A stretch of DNA of 64,000 bases from Acanthopleura granulata. Taxonomy: Eukaryota > Mollusca > Polyplacophora > Chitonida > Chitonidae. Made by a program: the position numbers and the translations under genes. Under the pieces are notes generated by a model, which saw nothing but the letters and a program-made list of their open reading frames with translations, had not been told where the DNA came from and made no database searches. Of the stretch, positions 16,540-28,620 are shown one piece after another (within the stretch, counting starts at the first letter, position 1; every line of letters begins with the position of its first letter). Location of the stretch: NCBI GenBank assembly GCA_016165875.1, contig JABBOT010000011.1:11301491-11365490 (forward strand), read 5' to 3'.

Positions 16540-16935
16540 ACTGTATTTCCTGGTATAAATTTTACTTCAGTTTCAGCTGACAACTGGATCTTGATTCAGT
16601 CAATCCATCTTACAGGGCAATAATGATGCAACTATTTTGTTATAACTGGCCGCTTACAGTGGTTCATGTTCAATGCTGACACACATGACAGGCAGAGCAA
16701 GCGACTCTCAAAGGCTTGCTTAATTACTATTATTCCATGCCTTTCAAAAGGTTGTTGCTACATTAAAGTGGGTTATAACAAAATAGATGCATCATTATGG
16801 CCCTCTAACATGGATTGACTGAATCAGGATAAAGTTGTCAGCTGAAACTGAAGTAAAATTTATACGAGGAAATACAGTGTTCAGTGCTGACACGCACGAC
16901 AGGCAGAGCAAGGTTGTTGCTACATTGAAGTGGGT
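16540..16935. mobile_element. Foldback repeat with partial downstream duplication
   Basis: The arms 16541-16650 and 16767-16877 are reverse complements (outer ends CTGTATTTCCTNGTATAAAT; inner part AACAAAATAG with its complement). The unpaired middle (TGTTCAATGCTGACACACAT to GGTTGTTGCTACATTAAAGT) recurs in direct orientation right after the element (16880-16935) with about 40 bp missing. No coding capacity. Clear target duplication not found. Confidence 0.7.
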
Positions 16936-17160
16936 ATTGGTTGAACTTGTATTACAGCCGAAGAATCCAAGATAGCAGAGAGTTAAATATTCTGTCGCAA
17001 AAGAGTTAAGAGCTTTTTTTTTTTATTATTTGGTTTTTATTTGTTATCCAGGAAGCTGATATGTTGGTGTCAAGGCTGTAATCTCCTGAAAGTGCATATT
17101 TACGGACAAAAATTTTAGGCAAAACATAGTAAACTGTGATTACTTATTTTTGCTTTGCAG

Positions 17161-20100
17161 TTGTGGTCCATGAGCTGAACGTAACGTGCTTCATAAAGAA
17201 TATCCCAGAAAATGTCCCATCCACAGAATCCACCTTACCCCCAGAATCCTCAGTACCCCCCTGGGGAAGGTTATCACCAGGGTCAAGGCCAGCCTATCAC
17301 CATGCAGCCAAGTAAGTCTGGTTTACATCTTTCTGATACGCTCAGTGACCCCCAAATTTTGCACGTGGCAAAGTTGCATGTTTTACCTTGTTCTGAGAGT
17401 TCTTTGATTAATAGAACCATAGAGAGGCGATGTGAAGTTTGTTCAAAAGGTACAAGCTGGATGATATGTTATTGAGGAAAAAAAACAAGGTTCAGCCCCA
17501 GATATAATACTATATGGGCCTTCGTTTTTGTTCTTGAGGCAGAGTGTGATTATCATTCCCCTTGCAGAAGATCAGGATTGTGATTATCATTCCCCTTGCA
17601 GAAGATCAGGAGTGTGATTATCATTCCCCTTGCAGAAGATCAGGATTGTGATTATCATTCCCCTTGCAGAAGACCAGGATTGTGATTATCATTCTCCTTG
17701 CAGAAGATCAGGAGTGTGATTATCATTCTCCTTGCAGAAGATCAGGAGTGTGATTATCATTCCTCTTGAAGAAGATCAAGAGTGTGATTATCAGTCCCCT
17801 TGCAGAAGATTAGGAGTGTGATTATCACACCCCTTGCAAAAGATCAGGAGTGTGATTATCACACCCCTTGCAGAAGATCAGGAGTGTGATTTGCACGCTT
17901 AGATTCGTACTCGCCAGACTTCATTATTTCAGGTGTGTGTCATTTGCACACCTGGATTTTGTTTCTGGAGTGCGCTGGGTTTGGGAGTGTGATAGCTGCC
18001 TCAAATACGAAGGCCTGACTCCATGACGTTTATTTACTCCTAAAAATGTAATTTTTGCAGAAAGTTATTCCTGTGTTGCCAAACATATGAAGAAAGCTCT
18101 GTGGTATGAAGCATTGAGTCTGACCGACAACGAAAGGAGCTGATGGAGGTTTCTCCCCATACAGTATTTCGACAGAAATGTGGAAAATATATATATTGTA
18201 AATGACCTAAAATTTCATGCCAATTTTCCATTTTTAGAAGAAAATAAACACCTTAAAATATTACTTTTGGAGCTGAAACTTACATTTTTTCACTCATATA
18301 CACGTACCATTGTACCTTCCAAACAACACAAATTGCCTGTCTACAGTCAACAGGACTCTCAGAATCAGGAAGAAATGAGCAACTTTTTCATGGACGAAAT
18401 TTTAGGTTTTTAAGGTTAAACATCATAAATGAAATGCAAGTACAGCTATAAAAAGTAAGTTATAATTTAGAGGGACAATGTGGTCCCTAGAGATTTCTAT
18501 GTTAAGTACATTAAAAATGTTAACAGTTTACAAGAAAGATAGCTAGAATAATACAGCGGGAAATACAACAATTAATTTATCGGACGGGAAATTGTCTTTG
18601 TATTATCTGTTACACATGTAATAACATCATATTGGTTTCTGTTTTCAGTCCAGCCATATCAACCTGGCATGCCAGCTGTGCCAGGGGGTCCAGTGGGCCC
18701 AGGTTGGATGGCCATGCCCCATGCCCCTCCCCCCAACTGTCCCCCAGGGCTTGAGTACCTTAGTCAGATAGACCAACTGCTGGTCAAACAGAAAACCGAG
18801 ATTCTGGAAGGTAGGAGTATGACTCTAGTACTAAGGCTGTGATATTAAAGTACGACTGTGGTCAGAATACAAAATACATAGAAATATTAAACTTATATGA
18901 AAGAAATTCTATGGGCCAAACCTAACACCATGGTTCAAAAGGATTTTTGACGAAAAACACTATTTAACCCATTCCACTCAACATTCCTTAAAATACAAAA
19001 TCTTCCTCTGCGTCCGTAAAATTTTCCTGATGTGACGTGATGGTATTCTTTATATGACGTCTAATCAGGAAGATGTGACGTCGAGTGAGGCAATTAGGCA
19101 GGGATGACATCAAAAACGTTTGCAAGAACAACGTCATTTGTGGATACACATCAGCCATAAGAGACGTCGTGTTCGTGTGTGACGTCACACCAGGCAAAGT
19201 GAAAAGGACAGAAAAATTTTGTTTCCATATTCTCCGATGAAATGTACAATATCTGTTTTAATATATTGCAATGTTGTCACAGTTTTAGGAAAGCTTTTCC
19301 CACTGTCTCAATCTTTATCGTTTCACCGTGCTTTTAAGACAGAGGTGTTTTCACACTATAGTAGCTATTTAAACTAGGGGTGACATTTCAAATTAGAAAC
19401 CAAATACACTTTTTGAAGTTTCCTGTTCTTGTGGTGTGCATAACAGGGTGATTGTTGAGCATTTCCACCCTACATAAGGCAGCTCCAGTCTGTGTGGAAA
19501 AACATGTCATTTCACCTGTTTAGCTCAAATTTGTGTGACATATCGCTTTGTTTTATGAGCAGAACAATTCAGAAACAGCCATGTGCGCATGACAGAAATG
19601 AACACTGCTTGGAGTTACTTGTGTATGTCAGGCAGTGTTACCCATTAGACGTGAATGTATTCTTAGAGCATTGTTAAGGTTAAATTTAAGCAGTCAGGAA
19701 GTTCAAGTGCTGAGTGAGGCCTGGAATCTGTGCCATTATCTGCTAACGTAGAACTTTTTCCTAACACCCAAGGTGAAGCAAAGAAACTGACAGGAGCTAG
19801 GACATGCCAATGTCGTGATTGTGAACATTGAAATGTTTGGTTATGTGTAAGACAACTTCTGTAATATGGTAATCATATTAGCTCAGGTGGACTGCTAGAA
19901 TATCACCATCTCAGATCTGCAATCAGTGGTCATAGGCCACCAGTCATTCATTCAAACACGGTATGAGCATGGACATTTGGACTATTCTTTTTTGTTCTTT
20001 TTTTCTCTTAGTTTTCTCTGGATTTGAAACCAATAACAAATATGAAATCCTAAACTCCATTGGACAGAGGGTTTATTATGCAGCTGAAGGTAAGTCTGCT

Positions 20101-23100
20101 TATGTCCTTGGCCCTGGAAATTGGGCATGTCCTAGAAATGCAGCTTCAGTTCTAGAAATGGGGATTCCACTGCAATCCTAGAAACCCTTGACTCCTTTTT
20201 AGTAATGGGACCTCAGTCCTACACACTGCTGAGTAATGGGGCCTCGTTCCTAGAAACGGGGCTCAGTCTTGGAAATGTACCTCAGTTCTAGAAACTGGGA
20301 TTATGTCCTAGAAACTGGAACTTAGTTCTGGAAACTGGGCCAGAATCCTAGAAATGGGGCCTCATTCCAGGAATGTGGGTCTCATTCCTATGAAGTTGGT
20401 TCCAATGCCAAAACTACATGTGTACGCCCTCAATCCTGGAAACTGGGGAATATCTTGAAGCCACATCAGGGTTTCAGATTATACAAGCATTGGCTCAGTC
20501 ATTTAGGGTGCTAGCGCAGCACAATGACCGAAGCCTCCTACCAATGCGGTCGCTGTGAGTTCAAGCCCAGCTCATGCGGGCCGTACGTGGGAAGGTCTGC
20601 CAGTAACCCGCGGATGGTCATGGGTTTCCTCCGGGCTCTGCCCGATATAAGTGAAGTATTCTTGAGTACAGCATAAAACACCAATGAAATAAATAAATAA
20701 ATATACAAGCAGTGCAACTGACCCCACCCCCCTCCCCCCTCCCAAAGGGAGCGGAGGTATTGACAAACGAATTAATTAATCTTTCTCTTCATTTGTGACC
20801 AGTAGAATAAATGCATTCAACATACATTTTGGTTTTGTAAACAAATTTGTAATGAGAAGATACTGAAAAAATAGTTGTTTTTTTTTTTTTTTTGATGATA
20901 TAATTGCTCTATGGTGAGTTGCTGTGTTGTCTCTACATGCAAATTTTGCAGAGGGAGTAAAATAGAACAACCTCTTTGGCTGATGGGCCTATATTATTAA
21001 CTCTGGAGACCAGAGGACATATTACCCCAATTCCTCAACTGTTTCGCATATGAAAGAGCAATTTCAGTGCAATTTATGCACATTTTTGATTTGGTTTTGA
21101 AGACAAAACAAACATCAGTTGGATTGGCCAGGATCTGGGCTTCACAAAAAAGTATAATTTTATCAGTCAGCACAGAGTAATGCCTTCAGAATATGCTTGA
21201 ATAAACATCTTGTAAACATGCGAAAAGATTGAAGAATGACACTAACTCAGCTTACAGCAGCAGCACCCTGGCATAATTAGCTCTGACAGTACACTTTTAG
21301 CGAGAGTCTCAAGGAAGACAAAGATTTGGATATATGTTATTAACTGTTTTCATTATTATTAACTGTTTCACTTTTATTAACGCTTTCACTGTAACCAAGT
21401 ATTGAAATTTCTGAAAAATATGATTGTATTGTTTAAATATGAATAAATAAGGAATACAGTTATGTGTCAGATGTTTTCTTGGTGCACCATGGTAATCGTC
21501 AAAACACCAGTATCATGCAGACACTTTGCTTGACATGATTTTACATGTGAATGTGGTTAAGGTGCATTTCAAAATTTGTATAGAGAATTTCATTCAATAT
21601 AATATGTTAAAACAAAGCAAGAAATGAAATTTTTTCACTGAAAGAACTTTGGATACGGATGGAATGACCAGATATTCTGAGAGTTAGAAAGACACAGTAC
21701 TGTTGGTGTAAGTTTGAGAAGACGTAGACTTAAAACTTCACCTAAGGTGTGTTCTGTATTTGACTTCAAATTTTGTCCATGACTAAGTCACATTTGCCTC
21801 ATTTTGAAATTTTCAGTGATCTTAAAATGGTGTCTTGAGGTTCATCCTTTGGGGAAAATGTTTATGGACCAAAAGTGAAATGTTTTGATTTTTATTTGCA
21901 TCTAAAGGTTCACGTTTTGGGGGTTTATTATTAGGGCAAATACATGAGTATATACAGGCCCACATCTCTGTCTGTTAGGTATATGACTGTGATGATTCCG
22001 AGCCTAACTTTCTAATATGGATTGAGGAGTGGTTTAAGATCATTTGCATATCAAACCTGATAGCTGGTGACATCATACATATATGTGTCATTTGGCGTGT
22101 AAACGTTGCAAAATAATGATAGTGAAAAAGAATAATATAAAATGGGATGTATAATTTAGTACATTGTGCAAATGTTGTTTTAAATGTGTTTGATATGTTT
22201 GGTTTACTTTTGTGCTGCCATTGTGCTCTTTAAAATCATTGGCCTCCATATATATATATATATTTTTTTTTTTTTGACATGTTTTGTGATTCAAATATTT
22301 TGCACATTTATGGTAGCCAGTTTGGAAATCTAGTACTGTGACTTCGTAATTAACCTCTATGATCGACCCCCTTTTCTGCATGGTAGGCAAATGGACATCT
22401 GATGTACTGTGCTCAATTACCTCACGGTATAAGGCCATAGCAACCATTCATGTGTCAGATGGGACCTGTTATTACAGATGAATCCTAAACAGTGGCAGAT
22501 ATGCAAGCTAGCAAGCTGAAGTTCACGCATACGTTAAGTTGTCGTTATTTATTGATGAAAACCTAAACTGAATGAACCTGTAAGCTGCAGGTGCTTGGTT
22601 TGATTTATCAATCAATAGTATCTGACTAAATTGTTCCTGGTCTGTGGTGAGGAAAGCATCTGTTCCTCTCCTTGATGACATTGCTGTTGTTTTTACCCTC
22701 TGTCATAGTTTTAGCCGGAGGTGTGGGTGTGTACGGGGGGGGGGGGGGGGGGTGAGCTGTTGTCAGTGACTTTGAGACAACTTATTCTGACAGAATTAGC
22801 ATCGAAGGGATATTGAAAATAGGAAGGGTGGAGAAGGTGTTGTCTTCAGTCTCAGTGACTTTGAGACACCTTATTCTCACAGAATTAGCGTAGAAGAGAT
22901 AGGGAAAATAGGTTAAAATTTGGAAATGAGATGCCTTGAATTCAAATTCTGCCTAAATTTGTGCCCACTATAAACTGATAACCGTAGCTTAGCTACTGAG
23001 ATGTTCATGATTGTATACATGTAAATTAATATTGGAATGAACACAGCGTGATTTTGCACTTTTATAATTGCAAGCCAAAGCAGCGTGATGTCATGACGCT

Positions 23101-26100
23101 CAACGAATAAGGACATGATAACTAAGCATCTCAGTGCAAATTAATGCAGAAAATCCGAAGGTGTGAAATGATTTGGAGAACACATTTACCAGAGGAATGC
23201 GCACGTATACATGTACTCAAGATAATACGGATCTAGAACTGGGTCATTTGGTTGTGTAAACATGGTTAATGGATAGCCTTGCTGTACATGTGGTGCAGAA
23301 GCTCACCCCATGAATCAGTGCACTCATATCCACTCAGATGTTTCCAGCATTTCAACATGCGTGCGAGAGATCTGGCAATGACATGAAAGAGATCAAGGCA
23401 TGCACACCGTCTGCTTTGTGAGAAGACGAGTGTGTGAGACAGTGTGTGGTCCTGTTAGCCTTGTGAAGTACATATGTAGGCTCTAATAAAATACTGTATT
23501 TCACCAAGAATTTTCTTTTTTGACTTCTGTTTCCACAGTGACAAATTTTGTTTAAACTGACAAATTTAGTTTGATTCTGATCAATTCATCCACACCTTAA
23601 AGGGGTGCAGAAGAGCTTTCTACACCATGGGTTTTATTTAAATTTGTATTAGAAATCTTGAGGGTTGGCATCAAAAGTGTATCATTTTAAGACCTGTGAT
23701 TCTGAAAGTGCATTGTAACAGGTAGAACGTAAGGCAAAGTAGAGTATATATAGACTTAGCTCTAGCTGGTTACCCAGAGATTATTATCTATAAAGGGTAA
23801 GCCCTGGATCCTTACGTCTTCCTGCAGTCGTATTTGCCAACACACAGTGGTGTCTCTCTCAGTTTGATGTTCGCATCAATAAAACATTCATTTACGTAGA
23901 CTTACTTGCTGTTGGTTGTCCTGTGTTGTCTGGTTGAACAGCCTCTAGTAAATGCACATGGGTACAAAACTCCTTGACTGTGGCCCCATTTCGAAAGTCA
24001 TTCGTGCCAGACTAGCTATGTTGATAACTACGTCATTGTTTTGGGGGCTAAACTAAAGATTTCTTAGACTTTTTTTTCTACGCCCGCTTTTAGAGCAGAC
24101 GTGTTATGTTATGGCATTGTCAATCTGCTGTACTGCCTTGTCCGGGCCTTAATTTTTTAAAAACAACTTTGTAGAAGCTTATATTTGCATAAATGTTCCT
24201 TATGCCAGGAGGGTGTGTCATGACCTTGAACCAAGGTCATTAGGTGAAGGTGAAGGTCACCATAAAATATAATCCTAAAATTTTAGTCCAGACCATAACT
24301 TTCAAACAATATATTTGCAGAAGCTTATGCTTTGCACAAATGTTCCTTAGGTCTTAGGGTGTTTCATGACGTTGAGCTAATGACCTTGCTTCAAGGTCAT
24401 GAAACAAGATCACCATAGCATATAATTTTCACCGCCTAGTCCAGGTCATAACTTTTTAATGACAACTTTGTAGAAGTTTATACTTTGCACAAATGTTCCT
24501 TATGCCAGGAGGGTATGTCATGACCTTGAGCCAAGGTCATTTGTTCAAGGTCAAGGTCACCATAGCACTGTATGCTAAAATTTTGGTCCGGGCCACAACC
24601 TAAAAACGATAACTTTACAGAATCTTGTGTTTTACACAAATGTTCCCTAGGTCTGGAGGGTGTGCCATGACCTTGCTTTGGTCATACATGTCGGTGGGTT
24701 ATGTCATGACCTTCACCCTAAAGTCTGTCCATTTCTCTCTCTGTTCCCTTGTCCACATCATGTTCTCCAGGCCATATCTTCGCAGGAACTTACACTTTCC
24801 ACAAACATGACAAATGTTCCTTATGCCTAGGGCCTGTATTATAACCTTTACCTGTTCACTTGCTTCTCCATTAGAGGTAGCAAACCAACAGCTTGCTTCT
24901 GGCATATGTAGCACCTGTTTACCAGTGGCCTTTTTTGAAATAAAGACACTGCCACATACATGTATTCCTGGATTTTAAACTGTAACAGGATTGAACAGGA
25001 TAATCTTAAAGTTACTTGTAGCTTCCACTATTAAATGTGCCTACTGTAAATACATTGCCTTTTATCCACCCATGTGTGAGGAATATTTGTGTTTAATCTT
25101 TCAGAAACAAATTTCTGTGTGCGTAATTGCTGTGGTGCACGTCGTCCTTTCCACATGCGAATCATGGACAACACCTGTCAACAGGTGATCCGCCTGAACC
25201 GAGCGTTCAGGTGTGAATCCTGCTTCTGCTTCTGCTGCCTACAGGTAAAGCATCAGTTGTACAGCATGGAGGAGAGCGGGGGGGAGGGGGGGGATCTGTC
25301 AACAGGTGATCTGTCTGAACCGAGCGTTCAGGTGTGAATCCTGCTTCTGCTTCTGCTGCCTACAGGTAAAGCATCAGTTGTACAGCATGGAGGAGAGCGG
25401 GGGGGAGGGGGGGGGATCTGTCAACAGGTGATCTGTCTGAACCGAGCGTTCAATTGTGAATCCTGCTTCTGCTGCGTACAGGTAAATACAGCTCAGCTGT
25501 CAAACTTAGGTAGTTTAACCACAGGCTAGAGGGTGGACATTTGATATTTTTGTTCGTGGTATGGCAAACGGGACTTCATGAGAGTAGGAATGTTGCTCAG
25601 CTGTGGCCAGACTGAGTTCTACATATTTTTGGGGGGCATAAGCAGTGAGGCAACTAAACATACTTTTCTATGTTAGGTTGTGAGAATAGAAAATTGTAGT
25701 TCAAAATGAACAGCAATTCAACCCTTACAAACAGTACATTTCCGTACATTTCTTTGTGCTGGACATGAGTTATTTATTGTTTGGAGTTGTCTCACAGGTA
25801 AACCAAATAAAACAAGAAAAAAAAGGCTTTGTTTTACACGTCCTTTGTATATACATGTACATGTATGTGTAATTGCTCTGTTGACATCTTGTTATACTGG
25901 ACATGAATTTCAGTTTTTCAATTTCTAGGGTTCGGCTAGACTGTAGCTGTATGTATGTGTGTATCATGATTAATTTCATTACTCAAGGTAGACGGGTTTT
26001 AAGATCGTACCGTGTTGTTGTTGTTAACTAGAAAGTGGAAGTGGAGGCGCCCCCTGGTAACATTGTGGGATACATCCGTCAGCAGTGCAGTCCATGTTAC

Positions 26101-28369
26101 CCACGATTCTCCATCAGGGATGCGAATGACAAGACAGTGCTGAAGATCTCCGGGCCCTGCTGTACATGGAACATGTGCGGAGATGTGGAATTTGACGTAA
26201 GTTTCTGTGGTTAGCATGTGCGGTTTCATACCTCAGGAGATTTGTTTCGTAGCTGACATAATAACTGTGTTCAAATCTTTTAACTATGTTCAAATTAAAG
26301 CCGCGCACTGATACTCAGGTTGAACTTGGCCACTTGTAAATACGTTTCGATTGGCCTGTCACCCATGGCATGGGTTCAATCCTATTTCCTTATATGGAAT
26401 TTTCAGGCACTCTGGACATGGTGGCAGGAAGTGTTTGATGGTGCTCACTTGTGTGAAATTTGGGAAAGTTTGCCAGTAACTTGCCAAGGCTTGGATGTTC
26501 ATTCTGGGCTCTCCATTTTCCTCCTCCCATGGAACTGGCCATAGTCCTATAGCAAATGAAGTGGTCCTTGTTGGCTTGCTGCTCTTGTGTCAAGCTCTTG
26601 ACCAAGTGGATTTGATGTTCAAATCCAGCTCTCGATGATTTACCTGTGGTTTTTATAGGTCAACTTTACTGCCATGACTTCGATTTCATCCACCCATGGT
26701 ATTCCGGCTCGACAGAATTTGTTTTTTGGGACCTCCGTGGCCAAGGGGGTTAGCGCGCGGTGTTATGACCCCGTGCCTCTCAACAGTGGGGTCGCTGTGA
26801 GTTCAAGTCCAATTCATGCTGGCTTCCTCTCCAGTCGTAGTGAGAAAGTCCACCAGCCACCTGGAGATGGTCATGGGTTTACCCAGGGTTCTGCCTGGTT
26901 TCCTCTCGCCATAATGCTGGCCTTGGTCATGTAAGTGGAATATTCTTGAGTACGGCGTAAAACACCAGTCAGATAAATTAATAAATAAACAAACAAACCA
27001 TAGTACAAAAATCTTAAAGAAGTCATTGAGCAACTATTAGTTGAATTTCTTGCAGGTGTTGACCGGGGATGGAAGTAGTCGAGTGGGCAGGATAACGAAG
27101 CAGTGGTCAGGGCTGGGCAAGGAGTACTTCACAGATGCGGACAACTTTGGCATTTCCTTCCCTATGGACCTGGATGTTAACATTAAAGCTGTCATGCTGG
27201 GAGCTGTCTTCTTAATTGTGAGTGTAAACATCGTAAGGAGTCGCTGGGTGACGGAATGTCCACCCGGTAAAGTGGGTGGCCCTGGGGCTCAGTCCCTAAT
27301 TGGGTTACACATGCACCCATAAGCATGCTAACGTGTTAAAGTCAGAAATCTTCATACATACCAGTTTGGTACTTTATGACTCGGCAGTTGTATTAATTGA
27401 GTGGGTAAGGTGTCTTGCCTGGTGTCCCTGTAACTGTGTGGAGTGTTGTGTCTGGCGCCATTGTACTCCGCCTGGGTGGGTCATCATGTCTGGTGTAAGT
27501 ACATGTATACTGTGAGTGGGTGGAGTGTCATGTTTGATGTCACCATAATGCAATTGCTCATGGCCTTGCATTGAAAATGTTTTGGTATAAAATGAAAAAG
27601 AACTGAAAATCAGAATATCGTAAGACATGTATGCGTGGTCAAAAATATGATATCAACTGGCACATGAATATGTGGTTCCTGTGTGTTCCTAGTGTTGTTA
27701 TTTCAGTAATGGTTGCATATGACTTCTTTATTGCCGGGTGGTTGAGACCTGGTTTCAGACATTCAGCAATTTAACAAAACGATATTTTGAAATGATACAT
27801 TGGTGAAGCCCTTATCTACTTTATGTAGCCTTTCTTTCTGTAATAACAGCACTGTTTTTTATTCAGGAGCTTTAAACTTAAAACTTTTAACTTTTCACGC
27901 AAAACAGTCACATGGTATGAGCCATAACCAGAGAGTAAGTTTGAAATACATGTATTTCATTTTGATCCAGGGTCCAGTCATTGACGGACGTAGTCGCAAA
28001 ATTCTCGCTGTGAAGTGATCACCGAAGTGATTGATGAAAGTTAATGTCTGACACGAAAATATTTCTCCTTGCATTGGCAATAAATATGGGGTGAATTTAC
28101 ATTTTTTCGGAAGCAAGTAAGTTAAATAAATATTTGCCATCTTGGAAAGTAGATCACTACATTTAGTCGCCATACCCTTGGAATTTGTCGCTGATGGTGA
28201 GTTGGCGACCACATTTTTCGAGCACTGACTGTGACAGAAATCATCATGTGTTTGTCCTTGAATTATTTCTGCATTGCCGTCTGTATGACCTTTGCTGTCT
28301 GCTCTCCTTTTGCAGGATTTCATGTTCTTCGAAAGAGGGACCAAATCCAACAAGAAAATCAAACATTAA
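17161..28369 (+). CDS. Phospholipid scramblase (7 coding exons)
   Basis: Coding exons: 17212-17311, 18649-18810, 20012-20089, 25105-25244, 26032-26196, 27056-27217, 28316-28369. All junctions are GT-AG and phases agree, giving 286 residues. The exon with the ATG starts at 17161 after TTTGCTTTGCAG, so an upstream UTR exon exists. Scramblases move phospholipids between plasma-membrane leaflets in a Ca2+-dependent way. The Pro/Gly/Gln-rich N-terminus (1-70) is followed by [36 protein letters not shown], a Cys cluster CESCFCFCC (about 150-158; palmitoylation-type), ISGPC, the EF-hand-like Ca2+ segment [12 protein letters not shown] (242-253), and a C-terminal membrane helix [15 protein letters not shown]. 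The family order is complete. A strong donor-like AAAG|GTAAGA overlaps the stop region (28372), so a 3' UTR intron is possible. Confidence 0.96.
17544..17890. repeat. 34-bp minisatellite, ~10 copies
   Basis: The unit is GTGTGATTATCATTCCCCTT followed by GCAGAAGATCAGGA, repeated head to tail with point changes in scramblase intron 1. Nearly every unit contains CCCCTTGCAG|A, which resembles a 3' splice site. Confidence 0.95.
17891..18648 (+). other. Scramblase intron 1, remainder
   Basis: AT-rich intron, no other feature seen before the acceptor TTCTGTTTTCAG at 18637-18648. Confidence 0.7.
18811..20011 (+). other. Scramblase intron 2
   Basis: About 1.2 kb from donor GTAGGA to acceptor TTTTTCTCTTAG. 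A cluster of GACGTCA/TGACGT words occurs at 19035-19195 (possible CREB/ATF-type sites or a decayed repeat). No exon or mobile element identified. Confidence 0.6.
20130..20450. repeat. Degenerate short tandem repeat (GGNCTCAGTCCTAGAAA-type)
   Basis: About a dozen imperfect units of 20-30 bp, each containing TCCTAGAAANNGGG or TTCTAGAAACTGGG, just after the donor of scramblase exon 3. Units are too diverged for a firm period. Confidence 0.55.
20490..20704 (+). mobile_element. SINE copy with internal deletion
   Basis: TGGCTCAGTCATTTAGG (A box), GAGTTCAAGCCCAGCTCATG (B box), GGGTTTCCTCCGGGCTCTGC, then a jump from CCCG directly to ATATAAGTGAAGTATTC, and an AAATAAATAAATAAATA tail. Confidence 0.88.
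22735..22916. repeat. 18-nt poly-G run and adjacent ~70-bp duplication
   Basis: An uninterrupted G run at 22735-22752 is followed by two direct copies of CAGTGACTTTGAGACANCTT ... CAGAATTAGC (22766-22826 and 22853-22916), about 87 bp apart. The G run could form a G-quadruplex. Confidence 0.8.
24161..24870. repeat. ~150-bp tandem repeat array, ~5 diverged units
   Basis: Each unit carries CACAAATGTTCCTTATGCC or close variants, then GGAGGGTGTGTCATGACC and AAGGTCAAGGTCACCATAG. Units begin near 24161, 24305, 24459, 24606 and 24770. Divergence suggests an old array or a dispersed family with internal repetition. Confidence 0.8.
25176..25482 (+). repeat. Partial tandem triplication of scramblase exon 4 with its splice donor
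   Basis: CTGTCAACAGGTGATC...TACAG|GTAAA occurs at 25176, 25296 and 25418 (periods 120 and 122 bp). The first copy is the last 69 bp of the real exon plus the first ~50 bp of the intron. Copies 2 and 3 lie in the intron. Copy 2 keeps the reading frame (ending [10 protein letters not shown]) and the donor, and CTGTCAACAG|GTG could serve as an acceptor in phase 0. Copy 3 lacks six bases of the Cys stretch. Confidence 0.92.
25483..26031 (+). other. Scramblase intron 4, remainder
   Basis: AT-rich; no feature beyond TACATGTACATGTATG near 25851. The acceptor TTGTTGTTAACTAG at 26018-26031 is weak in pyrimidines but is fixed by the protein alignment. Confidence 0.6.
26728..27000 (+). mobile_element. 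Full-length SINE copy
   Basis: GGGACCTCCGTGGCCAAGG head, GTTAGCGCGCGGTGTTATGA, GAGTTCAAGTCCAATTCATG, central domain GGTTTCCTCTCGCCATAATG, ATTCTTGAGTACGGCGTAAA and a long A/T tail. It lies in scramblase intron 5, about 55 bp before exon 6. Confidence 0.9.
27218..28315 (+). other. Scramblase intron 6
   Basis: Donor GTGAGT, acceptor CTCTCCTTTTGCAG. A G/T-rich loosely repetitive patch (GGAGTGTNNTGTNTGGNG words) spans about 27395-27535. No exon or clear mobile element. Confidence 0.6.
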
Positions 28370-28384
28370 AGGTAAGAACCAAAT

Positions 28385-28620
28385 GCATAATGTTTCACTA
28401 TGCTATAACTGGTATACATTTTTTGATTAGAATAACATTCTAAAATAGAATTTTTTAATAGAATAACTTTGTAGTACATGTGTGTGTGTTATCAAATTGG
28501 TCTCCACGTATAATGTTTTCACTGTGCTAAAATTGGTATAAGTTTTTTGAATAGAATGTTTGAATAGAATAACTTTCTAGTACATGTGTGTGTATTATCA
28601 AATTGGTTTCCATGGACTTT
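28385..28620. repeat. Tandem duplication, ~125-bp unit, two copies
   Basis: ATAATGTTTCACTATGCTAT... and ATAATGTTTTCACTGTGCTA... begin two imperfect copies, both ending GTACATGTGTGTGTNTTATC then AAATTGGT. They start just downstream of the GTAAGA that follows the scramblase stop. Confidence 0.8.

Larger units (their letters stand above)
20090..25104 (+). other. Scramblase intron 3 (5 kb)
   Basis: Starts with loose repeats of CTAGAAATGGG/CTAGAAACTGG words (20130-20450). It contains the SINE at 20490, the G-run with flanking duplication at 22735-22916 and the ~150-bp repeat array at 24161-24870. No exon seen. Confidence 0.65.

Noticed and set aside
19035..19195. Cluster of TGACGTCA-like sites as an enhancer
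   Set aside because: Noted in the intron description, but without conservation or accessibility data it cannot be separated from a decayed repeat.
27895..28362. 155-codon minus-strand ORF
   Set aside because: Antisense to scramblase exon 7 and its intron; no domain and no splice logic.
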